A DNA stretch of 64,000 nt, taken from assembly GCA_009823395.1 (NCBI GenBank), contig CM020517.1:11869501-11933500 (forward strand). Reading direction: 5' to 3'. Source of the stretch: Thamnaconus septentrionalis (Eukaryota; Chordata; Actinopteri; Tetraodontiformes; Monacanthidae). This document shows, in pieces, positions 20,543 to 35,200 of this stretch. The notes under the pieces are model-generated. The model saw only the letters and a program-made list of their open reading frames with translations. It ran no database searches and was not told the DNA's origin. The position numbers were made by a program, and so were the translations under genes. Each line of letters begins with the position of its first letter. Positions within the stretch are counted from its first letter, which is position 1.

Positions 20543-23500
20543 GCCAGGTAGTCTGCGTAGTTCACCGAGCCCATGCAGTCTTTCTCCGGGCTGGAGGAGA
20601 CGGAGGAGGACGATGGCGCCACGCAGGCCCGCTCCCACTCTCGGTACGGCGGCCGGTGGGAGCCCTGCAGCGCCTGCGAGTTGGCAGCGGGGGCGTTGCT
20701 GGGAGGCGGGCAGCTCTTGCGGCTCTGACAGAACCACAGCAGCGCCGTGCCGAAGATAAACACCACTCCGGCGGGGATGCCGATGACGACGGGCCAGGGA
20801 AGAGAGCTGGAGGCCGGCGTGATGACATTTGTGATGGGAGGCTTTGAGTCTGCGAGAAGAGAGAGATAAAAAACATCAACAACACGTTTAAAATTGAAAA
20901 TTGTGGCTACATGTCATTTGCCGAGGCTCAAAGAGGGAGAATCAGGTTGGAAGAATCTGCTGATTATTTGATTTAGCGTTCAGACACTAAATGTCAGGAC
21001 AACAGTATGAAGTTGTTTTCCTCTCTGAGTCACAGGACCGTCTGCTATCACACAATCACAAGTCTTACGTCATGTGACCAAAATCAAACTCGGGCACATC
21101 AGCTGCACAGTGAGATGCTGCTGAGGGCTGAGCAAAGAGCAGCCGGGGAGCCGCTGCTAAATCCTGAGCTTAGATGATTTATTGATTTACCATTGCATTG
21201 ACTTTGGGAACGGGGACGTGAATGATATTTAATATGTATAATTGAATGAGTTCATTTTAGAATAATCAGTTGGTCCTCCCCTTAAAATATTTTGGAGAGT
21301 AAAAGGAAAAGCGCAACCTTAAAACTTTGAGCATGTCAAGATGACTTTGGCAACTTGGACATGTGACCTCATCGTGTTTTTAGGGTTATGCAGTTTAATC
21401 CAAGGCCAAAATTATCATGCATGATTAAAAACGAGTGTTTCAGTACAATAAAATCTGGCACTACTATAGTTTTAAAGAAGCCAGTGTGGACAATCCAGGC
21501 TGCCTCAAATAAACCAACGAAGAAGAAGGTAGACAAGGCATTCAGGTTTTGGTGCGCAGGCAACCAAAGGATGAACCACCAACCTTGCGGTCAATGGACA
21601 ACCTGCTCTACCTCCTGAGCTACAGTCGCCCCTTCTTCTGTCTCTGTCTCTGTCTCTCTCTCTCTACATTTTTTGTATTTCCTTTTCACCCCAACTGGTC
21701 TAAGCAGATGAGCGCCCTCTGGAGTCTGGATCTGCTCTAGGGTTACTTTCCACAGGGGAGTTCTATCCTGGCCACTGTTGCACCTTGCTTGCTTTGGGGG
21801 CCCAGTTGGCCTTCCTCTGATTGTACAAAGCACTTTGACGTGCCTTTGGTTGTGATTGTTCAATGTTGATTGAACATTTGTTGTGGGTCAGACGTGTCAA
21901 TCAGAAGAAGAAGAAGAAGAAGAAGAAGAAGAAGAAGAGAAGAAGAAGAAGAAGAAGAAGAAGAAGAAGAAGAAGAAGAAGAAGAAGAAGAAGAAGAAGA
22001 AGAAGAAGAAGAAGAAGAAGAAGAAGAAGAAGAAGAAGAAGAAGAAGAAGAAGAAGAAGAAGAAGAAAACTCCAACAAAACGTTCTTTGGTTGCAAAACA
22101 TATTTTCTTTGGTGTTTTTTGTTTCAACATCACACATCACGGGCCCCACCTGGCAGCACGGTGAGGAAGGCACTGCGGAAGCTGTAGCCCATGGTGTTGG
22201 CGCCCAGGCAGACGTACATGCCGGCGTCGTCCTCCTTGGCCCGGGTGATGAGCAGCTTGTTGAGGTAGGAGCCGTCGGGCCGCGACCACACTTCGCCGGT
22301 GGGCAGCACCACGAAGCGGTGGTCGCCCACCTCGATGGTGGAGTTGTGGCGGCCCTCCTCGTTGCCCTCCACGCGCTTCAGCCACTGGATGACGGGCAGG
22401 ACGTCGCTCCTCACCTTGCACTGGAAGGACGTGGTGCCGCCGTAGCCGACTGTCGTGTTGACGGGGTGCGTGCCCGTCAGCACGGGTTTGGAGTTTGTCC
22501 TCTCTGCGCAGGAAAGCAGGGGGAAAAGTGTTCTTCTCAGTCGTGCAGCTTACAACTTGAGTTTGACAGAGAGAGAGAGGAATACCACATGTGATACAAG
22601 AGGTATGCGTAATTAGCTTCCTTTTTTCCCTTTGCTCCTGGTTGTACTGCACATATTTTTCATGGAAAGAGGGAGTGAAGGAGGGGTGTAGGGAGGGCTG
22701 GCAGACAGCTGGGCTTTAATCAGTTCCAGATTGGCTAAAAAAAAGGGTCTCAGAGTGGAACAGCGTCTCTCTTGCTCTCTTCCCCCCTCTGTGCAAACAC
22801 CGGGGCACAAGCCCTCATTCTCCAGGCTGCCTCTCCAATGTGCGTCTAATATGCATGATTACACAAGCACATTCATCCATGCAGGGGAATATAAACGAGA
22901 CCCGCTGATCGCAATCAAGACGTCGCCGGGGCAGAAAAACACCAGCGGGACGAGGTTTCAGTATTTTTTGGTTTGTTTTTTTTTTTCCTCTCACAGCCGA
23001 GTGCGAACCGTCAGCCGATCTGCTCAAATGTAGTATTTGATAAATGAAGTTCTCATTTTCTAGGTATTGAAAAAAGCTTAGGTTGACCATACTGGACGTA
23101 TGTCCACACCCTTAACATTTTGCTTTGAGGCTTTCAGGGGGTCTCATGGGCCCCTTCTGAAGGAATACTTACGGATGACCTCCACTTTGTACGTGGCGTT
23201 GATTTCTCCGGCCCGATTGGAGACTTTGCAGGTGTATCTGCCGCTCTGCTCCGGGCCGAGGTTCCTCAGGCTCAGGGTCCACTTCTTCTGACGGCCCTCG
23301 CCCACCTCCTGCTCCGTCAGGAGCCGGTCGTCCTTCAGCCACTCGATTTCCGGACGGGGGTTCCCGCTGGCCATGCACTTGAGTCTGACCGAGCTGCCGA
23401 CGGGACAGGCGATCACCCTCTTCCTCATCTTGGCCGGATGGGTGAAGCGCGGACGAACTGCGGGAGTAACACGGTTACATAGGTGTGCAACTCTCAACTG

Positions 23501-26500
23501 GTTTATTGGTGTTATTTTATTTTTAAATGTATTACTAGCCCATGAAAAAAGGTTACCGTTGAAATTTAAATCAGAAAGCTGAAAATAAAAAAGAGGCATA
23601 CAATTTTTATTTACATTTTACTAATTTTGATGAGTCTTTTAATTTGAAATTCAATTTTGCATGGGTGCAATATGAAGTTATTTATTGTATAGAGTTAAGC
23701 TTTGCTTGTTCCATATTCAGGTTGAAGCGAAACCTGTTTGGGTCCATATAAAAAGGTTCACTGTTATATCTGGAGGAAGATTTCTTCCATAAATATCAAC
23801 CTTGGCCAGCGACTTTGTCCAAGTTTTAAATTTTGGCCCCACTGTGTCTTTGAGTTTGACACCCATGTTCTCATACCATGAATAATACGGTAGTGCTTTG
23901 AAAGTTCTTACGGCCTCATCCCCCTGCAATCCACTTAATGGTGCGCAAAAAGGAACTCTTACCAAATTTTTCTGAAGAGTCATCTGTGGCCAGGTCGGAC
24001 TCTGCTCCATCTGCCGCTCCAGGTTGAGGTTTTGCAGAGCCCGAGTCATCTGCGAACGCAGCGGGACGACAGTTAGTCAACAGCCGAGCAGCGGCAGACG
24101 CAGCAGGGGTGCATGTTCTTTGGCAGCAAATTTAAAATAAAAAAACATGCAGTATGGAAATCTCACAAACCATTTTTATGCAGTGTTTTTTCCTCCTAAC
24201 AGCGCTCAAGCCATGAGTCATCACCATGTCAACAAACAGTTTGTTTATTGCACTCTAAACTAAACCTGTGTTCTGGAATTTGTGTTGCCATCATTAAAAC
24301 AAAACAGCATCGAAGGTGCACGCTTAACTGCAAACAGCTGTATTTGTTTTCCATCAGGGCTTTTGTTCTAAACTGTCCACTAAGTGGCCGTCACACCTCT
24401 GGTGGAAGTGACCCAAGCGGCCGTCCGCCCGCCCGGGGCTGCACTGAAGCATTCTTGGCTCCGTCTGAGTAAATTTAGCATTTACAGATACGCTCCAGTG
24501 AGCTGGGTGCACGCTGAGGTCACATTCTGGAGCATTTGGAAGTAATACAACTTTTCATAAACCCAGTTCCAGGGGACAGCTGTATGGGACTATGTCATTG
24601 GCTGACGTCATGCAAGCCGAGCGAGGGAAAAGGGGCTCGGAGAAAATATGAGTCAAAGCTCAATCGACGCTCTGCGATGCGTATCACAACTCCGGGCAAA
24701 GGCACTCGTGAATCAACCGAGCACGTCGGTGGGCTTTTTTTCTTCATTTTTTTCCCCTGCCAACGGGCCGCCACTCAGCGCTGGCACAGACCTCGAGCTG
24801 AAACAGTTCACACGCGTTTGAATGGTAACGGATATCGCATGGATATTTCGATGAATGCAAAACAGAGGAGTGCTGGACGCGGCCTGGAGCTGCAGCGCGC
24901 CGGCCTGGCACGGTCAATTCCCTCTCAGGGTTTGATTGGTCAGGTAGAGAGACCAGATGTGACTCCTAACCCCCCCCGTCGCTCCGGCTCCCTGTGCGCC
25001 CCCACCCCCCGAAAGACCTGAAAGCTCTCCAGGGTTCCCTGGGTACAAGCCCTCCTTTGTTTGTCCCCAGCAGCACCGGGCCCAGCCATGATGTCATGGC
25101 TTTTTTGAAGGGGTTTAAACTGGCCAACTATAATAAGCCATTCCTTTCAAAACAGCCTCCACTGAAAGAAATATTTCTCTGTTGCACACTCGGCCTATCC
25201 ACATTCCTGTCGGTTCCTGAACCTCCCAATCCAAACAGAACGTGGTCTCACACTACCGGGCTTTTTTTTTTTTCTGTTTTGACTTTTTCCCCCCCGAATG
25301 TGTTTCCTCTTTACTTTTTTTTATACCAATTGTGGGAAACAATGGCGCCATTTATATGCCTGACCTGTGAACTCTGTCCTACGCCACAAATGTCTTTACA
25401 CAACGTGCGGCTCACCAGTTGGCAAACTGGAGTGAGTTATGGGAGTTATGGTTGCCACATTTTCATGTTATTTTTGAGAAAATAAAACATTAAGTAAGTC
25501 AAGGCCGATACATGAGACAGAACCATACTGATGCACTAGAAACTAAAGCGCTCAGCTAAAATAGCACTCAAACTAAGTCCCTCGAGATAACGGGTGGGAA
25601 GAAGATTTTTTTGGGTGTCTGTACTTTACTTCTGTCTTTTTTTTCTGCTTTCTACTTTCTACATTAAGAAAATGCGCCCGTTTCCTTTGCGTTTAAAAGT
25701 GCTTTGTAATTTGTTGCTGTTAATTGAAGAGTATTGATTTTTACTTTTTACCTAGGTACATTTCAGAACCTGTATTTTATTACTTTTACTTAAGTAAAGG
25801 AGTCGAATCAGTCCTTCTATTTTTTTACCAAAGTATTTTTTAGTATCCAGTATCCATTTAGTAAACATTCGGAAAGCCATGTTTGCAAAATACTTAAGTT
25901 TTTTTTTTTTTTTTTAAAGCAAAACATGTTCTGCAAACGGAAATATCAAATTGTAAGCACGCCTGACTAATGCCCTGAGATAAAGTAAATTGCGTTACAC
26001 GCAGACCGGTCTGACTACAGTGTCTTTGGCTGTGACGCCATCCCTTCCTGCTTCATTCACAAATCCAGCCACAGGAAGCAGGTCACTACACACTCTCCCT
26101 CCGGCCCCAGGTGCCAGCTGAAGCGGAGCAAAGGGCCCCCGATAATTTGAGGTCACAATGAGCACCAGATGTTGTTGGGGACAGTGCAGCGTCCGGGGGG
26201 AAAAGTTATGTTCGGTGGCCTTGCATCACACTCTGGAAATCTTTAAACAGCTACCACATGTGATCAGACTCACACACACACAGGCAGTTTCATCCAACAG
26301 TTGGCCCGGCAGCGTCTCCAGAGAGCGGCAGATGATAAATACACCGCCAACGTCTCCGTGTAGACGCGGAGCACTTGGCTAGCTCGGCCAGCTCGGCGTA
26401 AACTCTGTAATATATTATCTCTGCAGACATAAGCATTAAAATCTAATACTGTAAACGTTAATATGACAAGCCTGCGCTAATGCTACTTTGAAGAGCAGCT

Positions 26501-29500
26501 GAGGCACTAGGAGATACTGTACGCTGCGGTCTGCCCCTAGTGGGGGGATAGTGTGTGTGTGTGTGTGCTGGGAGGAGTCAGGAGGGGGCCAGTTGTCAAG
26601 AGACCACCCCAAACAGGGCCCAAACAGCCAGCTGGAGGGATTGAGGAGGCGCCATGTTGCACTGACCGACCAGATTCTTTAGATAGCTCGGGGGAGCGCG
26701 GGCCGCCCGCTGGCAGATGGGAGGATCTCCAAAGCCCCCTCCCCCTGCGCCCGCCGGTCCACTTTCCTCATATCAGCCTTCAACCTGAGTCACTCGCTCA
26801 CCTCTAATCTCCCCCTCCGCCTCCTGCCGTGTCTTCGCTGTCTCTTTATCTAAATGTCTGTCTTCTGCTCGGCCTCTACGCCAGGTCCCAGGCGACGCTT
26901 AAAAAGTTGTACTCTCCACTTAAGGCTTTGAACTTGAACAGCTGCCAGCGTTTCGTCAACCCCCCTCTTCCCCAATCTCCTCCCCCGCTGAATTAACTTC
27001 TCTTGCTCTTTTCCCTCCAGTGAATCCAGAAAGTTGACATGATGGATACTGCTGCTGCGCTGGAAGCTATCCCCCCACATTGTTTTCGAAAAAGAAAAAA
27101 AGAAATAAATGTGGCGGTCTATTTCTGCAGCATAATTAGACTCTTAGCACGTCGCCACACTTGGGTGCAAACGACTAAATTGCAGCGGATGAAAATAAGG
27201 CGTTTCAAAGTTAATAGAAAGTGTTGCTCGTTATAATTGTGCTGTGCCTGGGCTGAAAACACTAAGCGCTGGGAGTATTGTTAGTACGAGACCCTCTAAT
27301 CATTCTGAAATAAAAGCACCCAGACTGTACTCTCTGCTCTGGTGAAAAAAAAATCACCTATGAAAAAAAAATTCCTGCCAGTGCCTAATGAGATGATGGA
27401 CAAGAGAGTGCGAACAGGAAGGGAGGAATGGCTGTTTGGTTTAGTTTTTCTCTGGGTGCAGTTTGTCTTGAGTGCGTCTGGGCCGGCTGGACACACACCC
27501 ACAGATCAGGGGGACGAGTCGGAAATGGAACGAGCCAGACGGGGATCGCGGAGACGGGCCAGAAATTCTCTGTATGCAACTCCATAAAGGGTGAAAACAC
27601 CCATGAAAAATATGTTTCCCAGAAAGACTAGTGATTAAGCATCCATTGGTATTCACTTGCAGTGTAATCACGAAGTGGGAGTAGAGCGACCCAGGCAGTC
27701 GGGATGAGTCCATCTCCCTGCCAACTCCATCACGGCAGCCTCAAAGAGGCTTTTTTTTTTTTTTAAACTAAAGTCTTCAATCTCACTCGGTCGCACTGCA
27801 GCGGAAGCCAAGCAGACAAATCGCTTGTCAAATAAACTAAGCGCAAGTAAAAGTTATTACTCTAGCACGGTGATGAATCACTGAACACACATGAATCTCT
27901 TGTGAGTGAGGAGGAAAGTGTGTCGTCTGAGTGTAATTTATCAGAACAGTTTGATTTCTGAGGGCTAGGCTTGATAATAATCAATAAAAGAAGACTTTCA
28001 TAAGAGCAAAGGTTACTTGTTTCGTTCGTGGCAGAGACAGAAACATTTTAGTTTCTTCTTTTAAAGTTACGAACCTTATCTGTACCACTGGATGCCCTAG
28101 ATTTAGCCTGCACGTACACCAGAACAAACAGCTGCAGGCACCGATATCATGGGATGTCATCGTTTTGTGGATAATGTCAAATGACAAGGAATGTCAATAA
28201 TAGATCAAGTGACATGAGGTATCCATTAGTGTTCTGTACACACTAAAGTTTAGTCTGAAATTCTCGACTGGTCTAAATGTAATTTCAAGTGTCGTTAAAA
28301 TTTTAAAGTGTGACTAAATTTTTCGCCAAAACATTTGGAAAATACAGTTTTTGTGCTTTTATGGTCGACTGTTGACTAAAACCCCAATTTTCCAATCTTG
28401 AAATTCTGCATGGATCACAGTTTCAGTGTATTTTGCTGATTTTGTCAATTTTAGACACACACATACACACACCTTTAAGACACAGTCACAGAAGCTAGAC
28501 ACAGAGACGTATATTACAAAAAAAAACACGAGTGCTGACAGAGAAACGGCCACGCCTGACCTTGATACTATATAAGACAACTGCAACATGCGTCTTGACA
28601 TAAAAGCTGGCACTGCGCCAACATCTCCAACCTGTCATTTAAGCGCAATCAGCGAGACACCCTCTGATTTGAACCCTCGACGTCGAAGGGAAACCCTAAC
28701 CCCATCTCGTAAACTTGGGTTCCTGTCATGAGAATGATTTAGAGCAAAACGCACATTTTGGTGCTCTGTGTTTTACCACATCTGCCTGATTATGCCTCCT
28801 ACTCCTCTGAAGCCCAGCCGTCTACAGGCTCCCCAATGAGTGAGAGAGAGCGACGGCAAACGCACCGGCCCTAATTAGGCATCTTAGAGTAATTAAACTA
28901 AACACAGCCTTCACGCTCCGCTCGGCTCATTCATCATGCTCTGCAGGAAACGCACTGTATGCTCACGCGCGGCGCAACGCATTTGGTCAGACGACACTTA
29001 ATCCTCCGAGCCTCGTCGAGGGGGCTTAGCCGGAGTCCTGGGGATGACTATTACGACTGAATGTGTTTCTTATTGTGAACGCAGACCTCCCGCCTCCGCG
29101 CAGAGTGTAGCCTGAGGAGAAGGAAGAGCTCGAGATCCAATTGAGTCACAGGGGATGAAGGGGTATGAAACAATATCCCGTGCCGCTGTTGACTTTGGGC
29201 AGTGAGAGGCAGGGGCTGCAACACATACAATAGATGAGAGGATCAACCGCTAAACCGCCAGAAATCCACTTGTTTTAGTCCTCGACCTCCACGGGCGACG
29301 CCGTCTCTTCGACATCTGAACCGGGCCGAGGTTCCGTCAACTGAAGCCGACGCCAACTTACCTCGGAATCACTTTAAAGGTCCAGTGTGTGATACTTGGC
29401 TTGATTTATGATTTTTAGATTGGTAAATGCTTAATAAACTGCCCATAAATACATTAATAAAAGTCAATCTGAAGCCAATCAGAACAAGCTTGAGACACAG

Positions 29501-32168
29501 CAGCATGTACGACGTTGTGAATAAACTCTTTTCTGGTGATTTGTGGCCTTTATCATTTTTTTTACATGACTAAAAGACCATAACTGAAAAATCTACAATA
29601 GAAAGATTTGCTATGAATAGCATTTCAGGTCACAGTTGTTCTGTCAGCCGTTTGAACGGCGTTAATTTTTGTATTGCGGTCTATGGGAAAAATGCTTTTT
29701 GGGCCCATGGGTGCGCAGGCCACCGTAGCTCACTGGCAAGCTCAGGAAGGGGAGGGAGGGCGAAAGATGCGCAATCTAAAATGTAACCACTTGATGTTGC
29801 CGTTTCTTCTGCAAAATCGCCAAATATTACACTATTAAGCTTTCAGAAGCTGAGCAGACATATTTTTACGACTGGACTAAATTATCTCGTGTGGTACATA
29901 CGCCCTCCCCTATCTCCACTCACCGATGACAATGAGGGTGTAGTTGATGTTGACGCTGCCGAAGCCATTGGTGGCTTTGCAGATGTAGGTCCCCGAGTCG
30001 TCCGCCTCCACCTCCTTGATCTTCAGGCCCATTCGGAGGATACGGAATCTGATCCAGCCGCTGTGGATGTTCCGCCCATCCTTGGTCCACATGATGAGCG
30101 GCGGGGGGTCCCCTTCCACGGGGCAGGGCAGCTTCATGGCGCTGCCGATTCGGGCTGACTGTCTGTGGACGACCTTGTCGGACACCCGGGGAGGTCCTGC
30201 GGACACGCAACCACAACATGATGGAAAATTCTTGCAAAACCAAATTCTGAGAAAAAAAGAAACTTCTCATGGTTGCGCATACTGCATATACACAATGCAT
30301 AATTACAGCGAATGTGGGTTTCTGTTTTATAAAAGATAGCAGAATACAGTTACGTGTTTTTTTTATTTTTGCTTTGTGAAAAGGACATTGGCCAACGACA
30401 AAGGACAAGTCTTGGTCATTCTATATTTCTTGTACTTTCATTTCTTGAACAATTTTTTGAGACAGAAGTGGCACAAACTTCAAAATAATGTGCAAAATTA
30501 AAACAAACGTAGGTTCTAAAGCTCAAATCACACATTTTTTGTGTATAAGACACTCAAAGAGATAAAATTCATCCCACATTTTAAATTATAGCAGGAAAAA
30601 AAATACCACCCTAACAAACAGTGGGTTGATCTGTTTAATGTCTCTAATTAAAAAGCTTAAGATTAGTCACCTAATTGACCTGTTGCTCAGATAATTTTCC
30701 AACATCTGTTTTCAAAAATAAGATGACGTTTTTTTGCACCTTTCCACCTCTGCTGTTAATAAAAATTGCAAAGCCCTGTGACTGTAAAAAAACACCTCTT
30801 GAGAGTCTCCAGAAGGACATAATTTGTTTAACGACATGGGCAGAGATATATTGAAAACTACAAAACAATGAGGAGGGGAAAATTAAAAGCATAAAACAAG
30901 TACAACTACGATAAATTTAAAGAAAAAAATAAAGGTTTTTGGTTGTTTCTCAACTGAATGTGCACATACGAAATCCAAACCCGAGGTCGCCTGACTAAAA
31001 GCTACTGGTGGGAATGGGGTGCAGGTACCACTACTTGCCCATGCTTTTGTCTGATCAGCCAGAATAGTGGAAATCAGACTGTAATAATTGAAGAGGGCCT
31101 GTGCGGAGAGGGGAAACGGTCCTGGCTCTGGTTTTTGCGTAGCGTGCGAGAGATCAAAGCGGCAGTGAGGGGCGGGGCCCGGGTGAAACGGACAGCGGCC
31201 CGCTCTCCCTGCACTTAATTGGCTCAGGTCTCGCACCCTCAGATCTGGTGTAGTGGAGCGGGGCGAAACACCCTGTGATGGTGTTAGGAGGCCTGCTCAC
31301 ACAGCACCGGGCACTCGACCCACACCCACCCCTCCGCAGCCCTCCCCACTGAAAGCTAAACAAAACCCCTGAATTACTGAGCCGACCAGACAACTGAGGA
31401 GAAACAGGAGATTGTGGGGGTGCAGCGGGGGAGGAGGTGGGGGTGCAGAGGAAACCCTGGAGCTGCCTGCAGCAGCCCTCAAAAAGCACACAGAGCTGAG
31501 TCTGTGCTTCTGAACAAATGGCCGGTCTGGTAGCAGTAAAAACAATGGAGAGGGCAAGTACACATGGCCTCGTACAAACACACACACACACGCTCTTACA
31601 CACACACACACAGAGTCACATTCCTTTGGTGCATTTCACACACATGGTAAACACAAAGTTCATTATGGTGAAGTGGTAGATGGTGGGGAGGTGACACACA
31701 GGTAACTGCAGCTGGACTTTTCATCACATCACATTGCACAGATGTGCTTCAGCTGCAGGTACAACATCTGGAATGGACGGCCACTGGTGCTAGGAACACT
31801 ATCACTTCTTATATTTTATTTTTTATTTTTTTAAAAGGCGCGTCCCGTTAATCCCAGAGGTTTTCTCACCCAAACTGTCGCCGCGCTCTCTCTTTTCCTT
31901 CCTCACAGAGGACGGCCTTTCCTGCGCCACGCCATACACAGGAAATTGAAAGTGTCATTGTTTATGTCAGCGCAGAAAGCCGACCGCAGTCAGTGCTTTG
32001 GCTGTTTTCAGCCGGGCCGTATCTCACGTCTCCTTCTTCACCAGGCAGGAAAGCAGAAGAACAGAGGCGTTCACTGTGACTGTCTCAGGACCACAAACAG
32101 ATCACAGGGTTGGCTGTGCTGCTGCTGCAGGAGGCTGCGACTTTGGAAGACTTAAACACAGTGGAGAT

Positions 32169-32230
<62 letters not shown>

Positions 32231-35200
32231 TGTATATACAAACACGCATGCACAAATTTCTTCTAAATCTTGAAAAGTAAGCATGGCTTAACCCCCCTGA
32301 GTAACGGTTCTGCAAGCCGTTGAACCGTGCGTTCCTTCTGGATTAATGGTGGGGAGTGACGTAGAAAAAAAAAGGACTGATTCATGCCAAAGGTTCAGCT
32401 GCAGTACCAAAACACACGGAGAGAGTGTAGGTACTGTCTGCTTCGAACAAAGAATTAATGGGAGCTGGAGGAGAGATTTCTCTGCACTTTTCTCATGGGA
32501 CAATTAAGAGAGAGCAAGAGTAAGAAACATAAACTGTTGCACAGGGGAAATTCTGCCTACTTAGCTTTTAAAAAAGCTTAAAGAACTAAACTGCTCATTA
32601 GAAGCAGTAAACTGAGATCAGAAATTGTTTGTCAGAGAGACGTTCGATCTGTCACGCCTTTCTTACTCTGGGATAAATATCCGAGCTTCGTTTTCCAACC
32701 TCCCTTTGGTGAAGGAGGAGAGACGTTCCGACTAAAACTACCCAAACATCTAAAGAGTTGGAACCTTTGACCAACTCACTGCTCCTTCAAATGCTGAGCT
32801 CTGTGAACCAGTCGCCAGCTGAAACTCTTATTTATCCCATATTAACGTCCATATCAACAAGGCAACTATCTGCAAAAACAAAAACATATCCATCACATTT
32901 CCGCTGTGCCTTTCATTATAACGGCATCTGACCGTGAGCTTGGGGTTGTACCGTTGGATTCCAAACACCTTCTGATCTCTCTGGCTAAATAAAGCCAAAA
33001 CTTTTGCATCAAGTGTGAGGAATGTGTAACAAATTATTTCCTCCCGCCATCTCTGCAAGGTTAGAAACGCCTTTGAAGTCCCATTTGACAACAAGCCTTG
33101 GAGGAGGTGCTGAAATCCAGAATAATGTCAGAACGGCTTGATAATCTTTTTTTTTTGTTTGTTTGCTTTGTGCAAGACTTCTATCCTGTCTTCACACAAA
33201 TAGACTTGACTTCATCTTCCTCCTCCTCCACACAGCCTCCTCCTTCTCAAGGACAGGTTGTGTAAACCTTGGACTTGAAAGCTTCAATGACCACAAAGGT
33301 TCTACGTAGGAAAAAAAACCTGGCTTATCAGTTTCACCCTTAGATGCATATTTTACGATGCACTATGCAATCATATCATAAAGCACACTCTGGTCTGCTA
33401 AATTTGACTCCTTGACACTAAACTGAGAATATTTCCTTGTTGTTTTTTGTTTTGTTTGACCAACAGTAGTTGTAAAGTAAAGCAAGATTTATTACCAACA
33501 ATTGTCAGCTGCTCTCTGAATGGAAAGTGATGCACATGGGCTTTCCCGGCCTCCTGCACTGGTAGGGCATTCCTCAGCCCAACTACTTGTGTGAATGGAA
33601 TCTTTCATGGTGCAGGAAGAGGAGGAGGAGGAGGAGGAGGACTGGCGACTCTCAGAATTAGCTCTGTTTTTCTTTGCTCAATTTGGCGATGGATTATTTA
33701 AAGAGAAAGGGGCTCAGTCAATAAGGGGCATTCTTGTGACGCAGACTAAATACAGCCGTTTTTCACAAACCCTTGTGAGCAGCTTGATGAGCTGTTGACT
33801 TTACACGGGAATCCATTATGTGAAAAAACTTAGGAAAGAATACCATTTACATACCAATTACCAAAATACATTTAAAAAAAAAAAAAACCCTACAAACTAC
33901 AAAGGTTGCTGAATTTGAGTAATGTGCAGATGCTGTGGTTCAATTTATCTTAATTATTTTCCATTTTAGTTCACACCTGTGGATTTATTGTGACGTGTGC
34001 ACGCGCATTCCCCTCACAGAATCTGTCTGACCATTCCAACAACCCCTAACAGCTGCTCCATCACTGGAAAGCTGGAACTTTACTGAGCTGATTACGCACA
34101 TTGCACTATGCAGCCAGTGCGGGTTTAAGCCATTCAAACAGCATGATAATCAACCTTCATCGTGAGCCAAGTGCCGAGGTGTCTTTTGCCAGGACTTTGG
34201 CACACACAACAACGAAAGTGAACAACACAATAAACGACAATTAAGACGAGTTATAGCAGCACAAGTTGCCACACTGCCCTGATGTCACATGAACAAGGAT
34301 CCTGTCTTAAAAATGATGTAGAGGTCTTTAGAGCATTTCTGTTTTTTAAAAAAGGGCACAGGAGTCACTGTTTAATACACAGGGCTGAGATTGAATCCAT
34401 TTTTAAAGCTGTTGCTCAAAACAGCATCATGCCTTCTTATTAACGCAGGAGTTTTGAGTTCTTTCGTTCAGACGTAGGGTGAAAAAAGGACATTGGAGAC
34501 ATTGGCGAGAGCAGCTCCCGTGTCTGAAGAAAAGAATTTCAAACTTGTTTCACACTTGCTATTAAGTTAAAAGCCGAAAGCCACATTCAAATGAACATCG
34601 CAAACTGTATTTAAAAGAACTGACGAGGTGCTGTTGTCCTCGGCTATACATTTCCGAGAGTGCAGATAAAAATCGGCGCGTAGCAACGAGAGACACAGAC
34701 AGAGCAAAGGGCTACCGTGGAAAGCCGAGCAAGGACGTAAAGTGGGGGCAGTAAAAGGGTGAAAGGGCACAGAATATGTCTGCGGTTGTTCTGACAGCAG
34801 TGGGGCGAAGAATGCCGTCTTTTCTTACTCCTCCAGACGTCCTGGCCCAGCCGCCTCGCCCCGTGTGGTAATCAATACTCGTTATTTTCCCTTCTCGCCT
34901 TTCCAATCAATAGATAAGAGCAGGGTAAGACCCTCTGAGACAATGGCTCTTTCTTCGGCACCATCTGATGTGGTCTGAATGGCAACCTCTCCGGTGGTGG
35001 GAATGGTACAGGAAGAGCTATTGGGTGACACGACTGGAGAAACAGCAGAAAGGGGGCGGAATAAAAAAGAAAGAGGTAAAGGGAGTAAAGCGCTCCCTCC
35101 GCTCCGAGCCGTCTATCTGATGGAAGCAGATTTGCTGGAGTAACGGAGCTGCTCGTTTGTAGAGAATCTGCTTTTTTCCACGCAGCAACTCACTCCCTCC

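Noticed and set aside
20352..20847. Plus-strand open frames of 135-160 codons over the last fgfrl1 exon
   Set aside because: They are shadows in GC-rich coding DNA. The minus strand encodes the recognisable membrane segment and His-rich tail.
21555..21632. Considered as a functional tRNA gene
   Set aside because: The B-box is degenerate and no complete cloverleaf or anticodon arm can be drawn. A SINE head is more likely.
21860..22594. Open frames with poly-Lys, poly-Glu, poly-Arg, poly-Ser, poly-Leu or poly-Phe (up to 243 codons)
   Set aside because: They are produced by the (AAG)n tract and the antisense of the fgfrl1 Ig3 exon. The real gene is on the minus strand.
26525..26545. A CTGCCCCTAGTGG word, considered as a CTCF site (also at 37998)
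   Set aside because: It is one base short of the CTCF core spacing, and similar words occur widely in fish repeats.
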